Source of the DNA: Saprospiraceae bacterium
Lineage (GTDB): Bacteria > Bacteroidota > Bacteroidia > Chitinophagales > Saprospiraceae
Direction: 5' to 3'
Assembly: GCA_016722285.1 (NCBI GenBank)
Contig: JADKGI010000016.1
Span: forward strand, 121,548 to 185,547
Length of the DNA: 64,000 nt
Part shown: piece after piece, positions 8,420-16,197 of the stretch
How positions within the stretch are numbered: the first letter of the stretch is position 1
How the letters are laid out: each line of letters opens with the position of its first letter
The notes under the pieces: generated by a model
Database searches by the model: none
Seen by the model: only the letters and a program-made list of their open reading frames with translations
Told to the model about the DNA's origin: nothing
Position numbers and translations under genes: made by a program

Positions 8420-9013
8420 ATGGATAAAAATCTTATTGTTTGTTTATTACTCGCTTTCCCACCTACCTCTTGTGTTATTTATGGTCAGAAATTTATAGCA
8501 ACAGCCGTTGTCGGACTCAATGCAGCTCAGATAGATGGTGATAGTTTATACGGATTTAAAAAAGCCGGAATCCATGTAGGTGGTAGAGTGTCTTATATCA
8601 ATAATAAAAGTTTCGATCTGGCTTTAGAAATGCTGTACAGCCAGAGGGGCTCATCAAGATTGTTTTCCAATAATAAACCCGCTGATTTGATTTCGGCAAA
8701 TTATATTGAATTCCCACTGGTAATAAATTTAAGAGACTGGTACATACAGGATAAGCAATTTTTTAAAATCAGGGCAGAGCTGGGATTGTCTTATGGGTAT
8801 CTGGTAGGCATAAAGTCTGAAAAATATGATGTTAACAGATTCAATAAGCATGACGTCAGTTGGTTGTTAGGATGCGGCATGCGGTTTACCCCCTTTTGGG
8901 GCCTTGGATTGAGATACACGACTTCATTTTCAAATATGTACAAAGATCAGGCAGCGGCCATTGAAAAGTTTAAATCTTATTTTCTTACCTTTAGGTCAGA
9001 ATTCTATTTTTAA
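8420..9013 (+). CDS. outer-membrane beta-barrel protein (PorT/OMP_b-brl-like)
   Basis: Predicted small outer-membrane beta-barrel. A signal peptide covers about residues 1-22 (KNLIVCLLLAFPPTSCVIYG, cleavage near YGQK). The mature part has alternating hydrophobic and polar strands with glycine turns: VVGLNAAQIDGD-x-x-YGF-x-KAGIHVGG (about 31-54), a typical opening of Bacteroidota 8-stranded barrels, then strands to the final aromatic SYFLTFRSEFYF. The C-terminal Phe is usual for outer-membrane insertion. The next gene starts 20 bp after its stop, followed by a ppx-like gene, so all three may be co-transcribed. Ligand or partner unknown. Confidence 0.75.
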   Translation: MDKNLIVCLLLAFPPTSCVIYGQKFIATAVVGLNAAQIDGDSLYGFKKAGIHVGGRVSYINNKSFDLALEMLYSQRGSSRLFSNNKPADLISANYIEFPLVINLRDWYIQDKQFFKIRAELGLSYGYLVGIKSEKYDVNRFNKHDVSWLLGCGMRFTPFWGLGLRYTTSFSNMYKDQAAAIEKFKSYFLTFRSEFYF

Positions 9014-9033
9014 CGATTTTAATTTATATCATT

Positions 9034-9543
9034 TTGAGGCATTCAGCTTGCATTTTACTGATTCCGGCACTTCTGATTATTTCCTGCAAATCAGATAATC
9101 CTTCGAAAGGAGCTATTGTCAAGCCCGATCCTATAGAAAAACCTATCGAATATACCGGAGCTGAAATACCCGGAATCCCAAAAGAAGTTTTAGATCGTCT
9201 GATTAATAAATGTACATTTATTGATTATATATTCCACGATCTTCCTTTCAGACTGAGTCAATCAGAAGATCCTAGTATAGACCAGAATATAGGTTTTATA
9301 GATTTCAACAGACCTATTGGAAGGTTGATAAAAGGTTGCAAGCCTATTGGAAGAAAATTCTTCCAGATCAATGGTAATATAGAATATGACGTAGATGTCT
9401 ATCTTTCAAAACACTGCCGCTATTATGTATTTGTAGATAAAGACAATAAGCCATTATATGCAAATTATATGACTGACTCAGCCGTTTTGTTTTACAACAA
9501 CGTAATCAAACAAGCCACCGGAAAAAGTCTTTTCGACAAGTGA
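9034..9543 (+). CDS. hypothetical lipoprotein
   Basis: A 169-residue exported protein of unknown function. The N-terminus is a lipoprotein signal peptide ending LIISC, with the lipidated Cys near residue 18. The mature domain holds three conserved-looking Cys residues (NKC near 61, GCK near 102, HC near 137), which could form a disulfide in the periplasm. The start is a TTG at 9034; no ATG gives a full signal peptide. Its stop (TGA 9541-9543) overlaps the ATG of the Ppx/GppA gene by one base, so the two are translationally coupled. I do not recognise the family. Confidence 0.65.
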   Translation: MRHSACILLIPALLIISCKSDNPSKGAIVKPDPIEKPIEYTGAEIPGIPKEVLDRLINKCTFIDYIFHDLPFRLSQSEDPSIDQNIGFIDFNRPIGRLIKGCKPIGRKFFQINGNIEYDVDVYLSKHCRYYVFVDKDNKPLYANYMTDSAVLFYNNVIKQATGKSLFDK

Positions 9544-10448
9544 TGAGCAGATATGGGGTCATAGATCTGGGCTCGAATACATTCCACCTTCTCATCGTGG
9601 AAGCAGTGGATCAAAATAAATTTCGCACTGTTTTCAGGAAAAGAGTGTTTACTTCTTTGTCGGATGGGGGTATTGAATTAATAAAGGAAGAAAGAATGGT
9701 CACCGGCTTAGCATCGCTCAGGGATTTTAAAGATATTATTTCCGGTCATAATTGCACAAAATTAAAAGTAATCGGAACAGCCGTCCTAAGATCAGCATCA
9801 AACAAGTTGGAATTTATAAATAAAGCTGAAAAAATACTTAACACTGAGATCATAATCATAGATGGCATCCAGGAAGCTGAATATATTTACAAAGGCATCA
9901 CTTTATTGCCTGAAGCAAACTTTGGCACTCATCTCATTATGGATATCGGTGGTGGAAGTACTGAATTTATCATAATCCGTGACGGGATGAAAATATTTTC
10001 AAAAAGCTATATTCTTGGTGTTGGCTCACTATTTGAAGTATTCCATAAATCAGACCCAATCAGTGCTGTGGACCTGAAGGAAATGGAAAATCACATTTTT
10101 AACACCGTAAAAGATCTCATACCATTAATTCATCAATATCAACCCAAATATCTCACAGGTGCTTCAGGGTCATTTGAAGTATTACAACTCATGTCTGGTC
10201 AAAATCCTGAAAATGATTCTGTCACAGCTATTAATCCATCCGAATTTAAAAAAATCTATAACAAAATTGTTAAATCTGATACCAAAACCAGAGAAAAAAT
10301 GAAGGGCCTGCCTGTTGAACGGGTTAAATTAATTGTGGTAGGTATGGTATTAAAAAACACAATAATGAATATAGTCAAGCCTGACTATATTCTTGTATCA
10401 CCCTATGCTCTGAAGGAAGGAGTGGTCAGAGAAATGATGGAATTTTAA
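9543..10448 (+). CDS. Ppx/GppA family exopolyphosphatase / pppGpp phosphohydrolase
   Basis: Sugar-kinase/actin-fold (ASKHA) phosphatase that removes terminal phosphate from polyphosphate or pppGpp. The phosphate-1 loop is YGVIDLGSNTFHLLI (about residues 4-18); GTAVLRSASN (about 79-88) is the family segment before the second half; the phosphate-2 loop is MDIGGGSTEFI (about 136-146); and the C-terminal part has GASGSFE and LPVERVKLI, typical of Ppx. At 301 residues it is the short, single-module Bacteroidota form without the HD-like C-terminal domain of E. coli Ppx. The ATG at 9543 overlaps the upstream lipoprotein stop (TGATG); a GTG at 9540 is a less likely start. Convergent with infC, 7 bp apart. 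Which substrate is used cannot be told. Confidence 0.85.
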   Translation: MSRYGVIDLGSNTFHLLIVEAVDQNKFRTVFRKRVFTSLSDGGIELIKEERMVTGLASLRDFKDIISGHNCTKLKVIGTAVLRSASNKLEFINKAEKILNTEIIIIDGIQEAEYIYKGITLLPEANFGTHLIMDIGGGSTEFIIIRDGMKIFSKSYILGVGSLFEVFHKSDPISAVDLKEMENHIFNTVKDLIPLIHQYQPKYLTGASGSFEVLQLMSGQNPENDSVTAINPSEFKKIYNKIVKSDTKTREKMKGLPVERVKLIVVGMVLKNTIMNIVKPDYILVSPYALKEGVVREMMEF

Positions 10449-10455
10449 ACACCAG

Positions 10456-11046
10456 TTAGATCTTTTTTTTCTTTGGTGAGATCATGACAATCATTCGCTT
10501 ACCTTCGAGTTTTGGCAATTCTTCGGCAGCTCCTAATTCTTCAAGTTCTTTAAGGAATCTCAAAAGGATCAATTCTCCCCGATCTTTAAAAACTATAGCC
10601 CGGCCTTTAAACTGAACATAAGCTTTTATCTTGTCACCGTCATCCAAAAATTTAATGGCATGTTTTACTTTAAAATCAAAATCATGGTCGTCTGTGTTTG
10701 GACCAAATCTGATTTCTTTTATGACTGTTTTTGCAGTCTTGGCTTTAAGCTCTTTCTCTTTTTTCTTTCGGTCGTAAATGAATTTTTTAAAATCTATAAT
10801 CTTACATACCGGAGGATCTGCATTGGGACTTATTTCTACCAAATCCAATTCAAGTTCTTCTGCCCATTGTAATGCACTATATGTATTGTAAATTCCGGGC
10901 TCGATGGTCTTGTGAGCTATTTCACTTATTTCTTCCAGATTATCACCCACTAATCTTATTCTGGGCACATTTATTTCTCTGTTCAGTCTGTAATTATACT
11001 TATCATCCTGTACTTTAAATTGGGGTTGAATTCTACCTTTTGCCAA
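10456..11046 (-). CDS. infC: translation initiation factor IF-3
   Basis: Binds the 30S subunit and checks start-codon pairing. Residues 1-75 form the N-domain (YNYRLNREINVPRIRLVGDN, then ELDLVEISPNADPPVCKI), followed by the basic linker (DRKKKEKELKAK, about 93-104) and the C-domain (KEIRFGPNTDDHDFDFKVKHA to the end), so the protein is complete at 196 residues. Between VGDN and GIYNTYSALQWAEE there is an extra segment (LEEISEIAHKTIEP) of around ten residues compared with the usual one-turn loop. The only start that fits is TTG at 11044-11046; no ATG lies upstream in frame. Non-AUG starts in infC are known to allow IF-3 to repress its own translation. Unusually, rpmI and rplT do not follow. A TATATTTG promoter box lies 28 bp upstream. 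Confidence 0.95.
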   Translation of the reverse strand: MAKGRIQPQFKVQDDKYNYRLNREINVPRIRLVGDNLEEISEIAHKTIEPGIYNTYSALQWAEELELDLVEISPNADPPVCKIIDFKKFIYDRKKKEKELKAKTAKTVIKEIRFGPNTDDHDFDFKVKHAIKFLDDGDKIKAYVQFKGRAIVFKDRGELILLRFLKELEELGAAEELPKLEGKRMIVMISPKKKKI

Positions 11047-11074
11047 ATGCTTTTGTTTTTAGTTTAAAATGTTG

Positions 11075-11082
11075 CAAATATA
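11075..11082 (-). promoter_or_regulatory. -7 box (TATATTTG) for infC
   Basis: Exact TAnnTTTG on the minus strand, 28 bp before the infC TTG start. It abuts the U-tract of the clpC terminator, so termination and infC initiation are packed into about 50 bp. Confidence 0.6.
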
Positions 11083-11091
11083 AAAAAAATA

Positions 11092-11122
11092 AAGTGCATT
11101 CTTCTAAAAGAAAAATGCACTT
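11092..11122 (-). terminator. intrinsic terminator of clpC
   Basis: Inverted repeat AAGTGCATT / AATGCACTT with an inner TTCT/AGAA pairing. On the minus strand it is followed by a U-rich run (TTTATTTTTTTT). It starts 19 bp after the clpC stop. Confidence 0.8.
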
Positions 11123-11140
11123 CCATAATTATGTTATCAG

Positions 11141-13693
11141 TTATTTAATATCTTCATGGGTATTTGCCTCTGAATAAAGCGCTATGGTAAGACCAGATTT
11201 ATCTTCATTGATGTCAGCGAGCAACTTCGATCCTTTTTCCGGATTTTCATTCAGTATAAATTCTGCCAGCGGATCTTCAATATACTTCTGTATTGCTCTG
11301 TTTAAAGGTCTTGCTCCAAATTGAGGATCATATCCCTTTTCTGCAACGAAGCTTTTGGCTTCGTCAGTCAGACTTAGTTCAAACTCGAGGTTATTCATAC
11401 GCTTGAATAAATGTTTGAGATTGATCTCTATAATACTAAAGATATGATCTTTGTCCAGACTGTTAAAGATGACAATATCATCAATCCTATTCAGGAATTC
11501 AGGTGAAAAAGTCTTTTTCAGTGCACCCTGGATGATCGATTTAGTATTTTCTTCAGAATTCTCCTGTCTGGAAGAAGTGGCAAATCCCAAGCCCTGACCA
11601 AAATCCTTAAGCTGTCTGACGCCGATATTTGAGGTCATTATGATCAGGGTATTTTTGAAATCAACTTTCCTTCCCAGCCCATCTGTGAGCTGACCATCAT
11701 CCAGCACCTGTAGTAATATATTGTACACATCAGGATGCGCCTTTTCTATTTCATCAAGTAAGATCACTGAATAGGGTTTCCTCCTGACCTTTTCTGTAAG
11801 TTGTCCACCTTCTTCATATCCTACATATCCCGGAGGTGCGCCTATCAGTCTTGAGATAGAAAATTTCTCCATATATTCAGACATGTCTATCCTTATCAGT
11901 GCTTCTTCACTATCAAACATGTATCTCGCCAGCGCTTTGGCAAGTTCCGTCTTACCAACTCCGGTTGGTCCAAGGAATATAAAAGACCCAATAGGTTTTG
12001 ATGGGTCTTTAAGCCCAACACGATTTCGTTGAATTGCCTTTGTCACTTTTGTAATTGCCTCAGTCTGTCCAATGATCATACCTTCCAGGTCCTTCATCAT
12101 CTTCACGAGTTTATTGGACTCACTCTGGGCGACTCTTTTGACAGGTATGCCGGTCATCATGGACACCACCTCTGCTATATCGTCTTCATTGACCGGATAT
12201 CTGCGGGTTTTGGACTCTTCTTCCCATTCTTCTTTATTCTGTTCCAACTTTCTCAATAATTTAGACTCCTGATCTCTGAGATCGGCTGCTCTTTCATATT
12301 GCTGACTTTTTACCGCCTGATTTTTTTGCTCTTTTACCTCCTCTATCTCCCTTTCGAGGTCTTCAATATATTTTGGAACATGTATATTCTTAAGGTGAGT
12401 TCTGGCACCCACTTCATCCATTACGTCTATGGCCTTATCAGGAAAAAATCTATCTGAAATATATCTCTCGCTAAGTTTCACACAAGCTTCTACGGCTTCA
12501 TCAGAGTAAACCACATTGTGGAATTCCTCATATTTAGATTTGATATTATGCAGAATATGTATAGTTTCTTCTGGTGAAGGCGGATCTACCATCACTTTCT
12601 GGAATCTTCGGTCCAGAGCACCGTCTTTCTCGATATACTGTCTGTATTCATCCAATGTGGAAGCTCCGATACACTGCAACTCTCCTCTGGCTAAAGCGGG
12701 TTTAAATATATTGGATGCATCCAGAGATCCCGTCGCACCACCTGCCCCTACAATAGTATGGATTTCATCAATAAATAATATGATGTCTCTTGCCTTCTCA
12801 AGCTCAGTCATAATAGCCTTCATTCTTTCCTCAAACTGACCTCTGTACTTGGTGCCTGCCACCAGAGCAGCCAGATCCAGCATGACGACCCTTTTATTAA
12901 AAAGTGTCCTGGACACCTTTCTTTGGATAATCCGTAAAGCCAGCCCTTCAACAATGGCGGTTTTACCAACTCCCGGCTCACCGATGAGTATAGGATTGTT
13001 TTTCTTTCTCCTTGATAGTATCTGAGAGACTCTTTCGATCTCAACATCCCTCCCTATGATCGGATCCAGTTTGCCTTCTTCTGCCAGTCTGGATACATCT
13101 CTTCCGAAATTGTCCAGAACAGGAGTTCTTGATTTGCCGGATGCTTTCCTTGTAGTTCCAAACTGATCGCCTGCATCATCATCGTCCATGGGAACATCTG
13201 AATCAGAAGGTGTGTGACCTATGAAGTCAGGTGAATTTCCATCTTGCTCCTGTTTTACATACTCCAGTTCAGCCTTAAATGCATCATAATCAACATTAAA
13301 ATCCAGTAAAATCCTGTTTGCCAGATTTTCTTCGTGTTTGAGTATAGATAACATTAGGTGCTCAGGCTTTATCTCATCGCTTTTAAAAACTTTTGCTTCG
13401 AGTGATGTTACTTTCAATACTTTTTCAGCATGTTTATTTAGTGGAATGCTTCCATAGTTATATCCAAGATCTTCTTCAGTCCGTGTTGTCTGGGTTTTTT
13501 CTATTTTGTTTTTGAGTTCGACAAGGTTCACCTCAAGTGAGTCAAGCACTTTTACAGGTAAACTGTCTTTTTCATGCAGCAATCCCAATAAAAAGTGCTC
13601 AGTGCCTATATAGTCATGCCCCAGCCGTATTGCCTCCTCCCTGCTGACTTGGATGATTTTTTTTACTTTGGGAGAAAATTTTCTGTTCTGCAT
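11141..13693 (-). CDS. clpC: ATP-dependent Clp protease ATP-binding subunit ClpC
   Basis: AAA+ unfoldase that feeds substrates to ClpP. Order of parts in 850 residues: two Clp-N repeats (about 1-145, including GHDYIGTEHFLLGLL), AAA1 with Walker A GEPGVGKT near residue 237 and a DEIHTIVGAGGA Walker B/sensor segment, a UVR-containing middle domain (KSQQYERAADLRDQE, about 455-470) that marks ClpC rather than ClpA or ClpB, AAA2 with GPTGVGKTELAKALA near 573, and the ClpP-docking loop GLGF near 699. The C-terminal D2 small domain (GYDPQFGARPLNRAIQ) is intact. Middle domains of ClpC bind McsB or adaptors in Firmicutes; no adaptor gene is seen here. The ATG at 13693 and the length are normal. Single-gene transcription unit closed by a strong terminator. 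Confidence 0.95.
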   Translation of the reverse strand: MQNRKFSPKVKKIIQVSREEAIRLGHDYIGTEHFLLGLLHEKDSLPVKVLDSLEVNLVELKNKIEKTQTTRTEEDLGYNYGSIPLNKHAEKVLKVTSLEAKVFKSDEIKPEHLMLSILKHEENLANRILLDFNVDYDAFKAELEYVKQEQDGNSPDFIGHTPSDSDVPMDDDDAGDQFGTTRKASGKSRTPVLDNFGRDVSRLAEEGKLDPIIGRDVEIERVSQILSRRKKNNPILIGEPGVGKTAIVEGLALRIIQRKVSRTLFNKRVVMLDLAALVAGTKYRGQFEERMKAIMTELEKARDIILFIDEIHTIVGAGGATGSLDASNIFKPALARGELQCIGASTLDEYRQYIEKDGALDRRFQKVMVDPPSPEETIHILHNIKSKYEEFHNVVYSDEAVEACVKLSERYISDRFFPDKAIDVMDEVGARTHLKNIHVPKYIEDLEREIEEVKEQKNQAVKSQQYERAADLRDQESKLLRKLEQNKEEWEEESKTRRYPVNEDDIAEVVSMMTGIPVKRVAQSESNKLVKMMKDLEGMIIGQTEAITKVTKAIQRNRVGLKDPSKPIGSFIFLGPTGVGKTELAKALARYMFDSEEALIRIDMSEYMEKFSISRLIGAPPGYVGYEEGGQLTEKVRRKPYSVILLDEIEKAHPDVYNILLQVLDDGQLTDGLGRKVDFKNTLIIMTSNIGVRQLKDFGQGLGFATSSRQENSEENTKSIIQGALKKTFSPEFLNRIDDIVIFNSLDKDHIFSIIEINLKHLFKRMNNLEFELSLTDEAKSFVAEKGYDPQFGARPLNRAIQKYIEDPLAEFILNENPEKGSKLLADINEDKSGLTIALYSEANTHEDIK

Positions 13694-14171
13694 CTATTTT
13701 GATCTTAAATCATTCAATAATTAATCGGAAACATATATTAATATACTACCAGCCTCCCTTTAACAATGAATAAGTAGTCTGGTTTACTAATATTACTAAC
13801 AATTTCGTGCCATCATTTTAAGTCGGCAATTATGTCATTCCTTGGTTTTCTAACTAATTCCAATGTAAATATATGATATGTTGAGAAATAACACCACAAT
13901 CAGAGGCAAAAAACTTCATTTTTAACCATACATTAACCTCAATAGAAACTTAGATAAGACAAATATAAAACATTACTATTACATATTACAAATATATTTA
14001 ATGTTTTGTGCCAACGTTTCTTCACCCGTCCTTTTTTTCTGATTTAATAATTATAAACCTTTATTATGATTAAGTTTATATCTTTTTTATATCCCCCTGT
14101 TTCATTAATATACAAAATTATGGTACTTTTGTGGCGCTAAAAAAATATACGGTTAAAAATTCTGTTTAAGT
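13694..14171. other. long divergent intergenic region between clpC and the STAS gene
   Basis: About 480 bp with no gene. It must hold the clpC promoter(s) (minus) and the STAS promoter (plus, TACTTTTG at 14124-14131). I saw no clear CIRCE-type or CtsR-type heat-shock operator, although clpC is stress-regulated in many bacteria. Confidence 0.5.
14124..14131 (+). promoter_or_regulatory. -7 box (TACTTTTG) for the STAS transcript
   Basis: Exact TAnnTTTG, 41 bp before the short upstream frame at 14172 and 82 bp before the STAS ATG. Confidence 0.55.
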
Positions 14172-14216
14172 ATGGAATTATTCAGTGACCAAAAACCAAA
14201 AACAGCTAAAAGATGA
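14172..14216 (+). CDS. 14-codon upstream open reading frame overlapping the STAS gene
   Basis: ATG at 14172 opens a frame of 14 codons (MELFSDQKPKTAKR) that ends in TGA at 14214-14216. This stop overlaps the STAS start as ATGA. Such an overlap usually means translational coupling, so this could be a leader peptide that controls STAS expression, or a chance frame. There is no independent evidence that it is translated. Confidence 0.35.
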   Translation: MELFSDQKPKTAKR

Positions 14217-14590
14217 AGTTCACACTTGATAAAACAGAAAGATACACTATATTTAAACTACATGAGGAAAATTTAAATTCTGTTTTGGCCCCGGATCTGA
14301 AATCTGAATTTGTGTTTTTCAGCAATGAAGGAATCAGAAATTTAATCCTGGATCTTTCTGATGTAAAATATGTCGATTCGTCAGGACTAAGTGCCATATT
14401 GACAGCAAACAGGCTGTGGAAAGATCACGGATGCTTCGTCCTTACTGGTGCTCAACACCCCGCAGTTAAAAAACTTATAGAAATATCCAGACTCGAATCG
14501 ATCCTGACTATCATTCCAACATCAGAAGAGGCCATCGACTATGTTTTTATGGAAGACATTGAAAAAGAGCTTACTGCTGAAGATGAGTAG
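14213..14590 (+). CDS. STAS-domain anti-sigma-factor antagonist-like protein
   Basis: A single STAS domain of 125 residues, the fold of SpoIIAA/RsbV proteins that bind an anti-sigma kinase and are switched by serine phosphorylation. The key motif VKYVDSSGLSAIL (about residues 51-63) retains the DSSG where phosphorylation occurs. The N-terminal strand-helix pattern (YTIFKLHEENLNSVLAPDLKSEF) and the late helix HPAVKKLIEISRLESI are typical. The acidic tail (EDIEKELTAEDE) is extra. No RsbW/SpoIIAB kinase or sigma factor is nearby, so the partner is elsewhere or the role is different. Translation may be coupled to the short upstream frame. Confidence 0.85.
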   Translation: MKFTLDKTERYTIFKLHEENLNSVLAPDLKSEFVFFSNEGIRNLILDLSDVKYVDSSGLSAILTANRLWKDHGCFVLTGAQHPAVKKLIEISRLESILTIIPTSEEAIDYVFMEDIEKELTAEDE

Positions 14591-14644
14591 TCTCCATATT
14601 ATATCAAATTAATGCTATGTCATACCTGTTCATTTCACCTTCTT

Positions 14645-16081
14645 TTAGTCTGAAGTCCTGATTATTGTGCTCTCTTGTATCCAACATGGCACAAAATAAG
14701 TGCTGCCCGCACTTATACTCCTAAAGAAAATATCTTCTTTTTTAGGCATATATTGCCAATACCTTGTGATGAGAGCACTTGCTTCTGAGGATACTTTTGG
14801 GTCTATACTTCTTGCCTTCGTCCACATGTCGATCGCAGGCCAGGTAACTACCTGACTCTCCCAACCTCTACCTGTGCCACATAAAGGACCACTGGATGCA
14901 TACAGATTGCCAATCAGCATGTATGGATCTCCCCAACCCGGGTTCAGTCTGGCTGCATCCAAAGCATATTTTCTGGATTTTGGAAAATTACGTAAGTCCC
15001 TGTAATAAATTTTTGCTATCAATAGAAGATATCTCGCTTTTTGGTCATTATCATTTGACTGATCCACACATTTGAGATATGAGTCCACCGCACTTGAATA
15101 TTTACCATTTGAATAGTCCTCATTTCCTTGAGCTGCACAACTTAGAGCCGGAGGTGGCACATAGCATTTGGTACTCTTTGCTTTCTTTAACTCTGCAAAT
15201 CTTTTATCGGACTCAGGACATCCCCCCCTGACCAATCTGGCATATGCAAGATCTATCAAATCACAACTATCCGGATATGCCTTGTACATAGCATAATACT
15301 TTTTAGCGTAATATTCACATCCGTAAAAGTCATCAACTCCCTCCAGATCTTCCAGTCTTGACGGTGCGTATTCATTTACGATATCCCAAGCTTCACAGAC
15401 CCTGCCCTTGCATGTAGATAGCCCTTGCTCTATCGCTTTCAAGATTAAGTCAGCGTATTTCTTTCCTTCTGCATGTGATATGTTACCAGCTACTATTCCA
15501 TCATAAAGTAGTTTTGTAAATGGGTTTACAACAAAATAATCTGCATTCTTCCCTTTAATATCAAAATTTGATTTGAATAATTTAAATATATAATCTTCAT
15601 TAGCATACTGAGGATAATTATAGAAATACTCAAATGCTTTTATTCCGTTTACGTAAGCTTCGTCGCCAAAACATTCCTTCTTTTTGTCATAAATCATCAT
15701 AATGGTATCTACATACCTGCGCTTTAATGCCGTGTCTGCCGTAATTTCATAGTAATGTTTGTATATAGCCGCTCCGTCTTCAAAGTGGTTTTTTACTTTT
15801 CCATTTGAGCCAGGGGCTAAGGCATAAGCCTGCTTCCAGTAGGCCAAAGCTGTATCATACTTTTTTTCTTTCAAAAAGTCTTTATATAATACAAATGCCG
15901 TCTCTGCGATTTCTTTTTCATATCCAAGCAGATCATCAAAACTGGCGCACGGACCTTTGGGTATAGAAGGTGATGGCTCTGTTTCCACCTGATCTGATGG
16001 TTTTACTTCCAATACCTTAGGTGAGCAAGCTTCATTTAATGAGAGCAACAATCCACATATAACTAAATAATAATATCTCAT
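14645..16081 (-). CDS. TPR-repeat lipoprotein, paralogue of the adjacent 16198-17610 gene
   Basis: Exported protein of 478 residues. The signal peptide ends LNEACS with the lipidated Cys near residue 19. A Pro/Glu/Ser linker follows, then a helical array: YDTALAYWKQAYALAPGSNGK (about 73-93) and YSSAVDSYLKCV (about 328-339) are TPR-like, the second closed by LNPGWGDPYMLIGNLYASSG (about 383-402). The end, TYFVPCWIQESTIIRTSD, parallels GCWIGETVKLRVR in the upstream neighbour, and both share the APGSNGK / APAADGK segment, so the two arose by tandem duplication. Several Cys residues recur and may pair in the periplasm. I do not recognise a function; a scaffold role in the envelope is only a guess. 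Confidence 0.75.
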   Translation of the reverse strand: MRYYYLVICGLLLSLNEACSPKVLEVKPSDQVETEPSPSIPKGPCASFDDLLGYEKEIAETAFVLYKDFLKEKKYDTALAYWKQAYALAPGSNGKVKNHFEDGAAIYKHYYEITADTALKRRYVDTIMMIYDKKKECFGDEAYVNGIKAFEYFYNYPQYANEDYIFKLFKSNFDIKGKNADYFVVNPFTKLLYDGIVAGNISHAEGKKYADLILKAIEQGLSTCKGRVCEAWDIVNEYAPSRLEDLEGVDDFYGCEYYAKKYYAMYKAYPDSCDLIDLAYARLVRGGCPESDKRFAELKKAKSTKCYVPPPALSCAAQGNEDYSNGKYSSAVDSYLKCVDQSNDNDQKARYLLLIAKIYYRDLRNFPKSRKYALDAARLNPGWGDPYMLIGNLYASSGPLCGTGRGWESQVVTWPAIDMWTKARSIDPKVSSEASALITRYWQYMPKKEDIFFRSISAGSTYFVPCWIQESTIIRTSD

Positions 16082-16138
16082 AACCTTGATAATTTATAGT
16101 TTAGACAAAAGTATTTAACCAAAGTCACATAAACAAAA

Positions 16139-16170
16139 AATGGGTGTTCCGATTTCCGAAACCACCCATT
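16139..16170 (-). terminator. hairpin between the TPR paralogues
   Basis: Inverted repeat AATGGGTG (16139-16146) / CACCCATT (16163-16170). On the minus strand it is followed by a T-rich run (TTTTTTGTTTA). It lies 28 bp after the stop of the 16198-17610 gene and would end or attenuate its transcript before the second paralogue. Confidence 0.65.
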
Positions 16171-16197
16171 AATATATTTTTCAGATAAATATTGTTG

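Noticed and set aside
12029..12839. Several plus-strand frames of 66-107 residues opposite clpC
   Set aside because: They are antisense to a well-conserved gene and have no independent start, motif or promoter.
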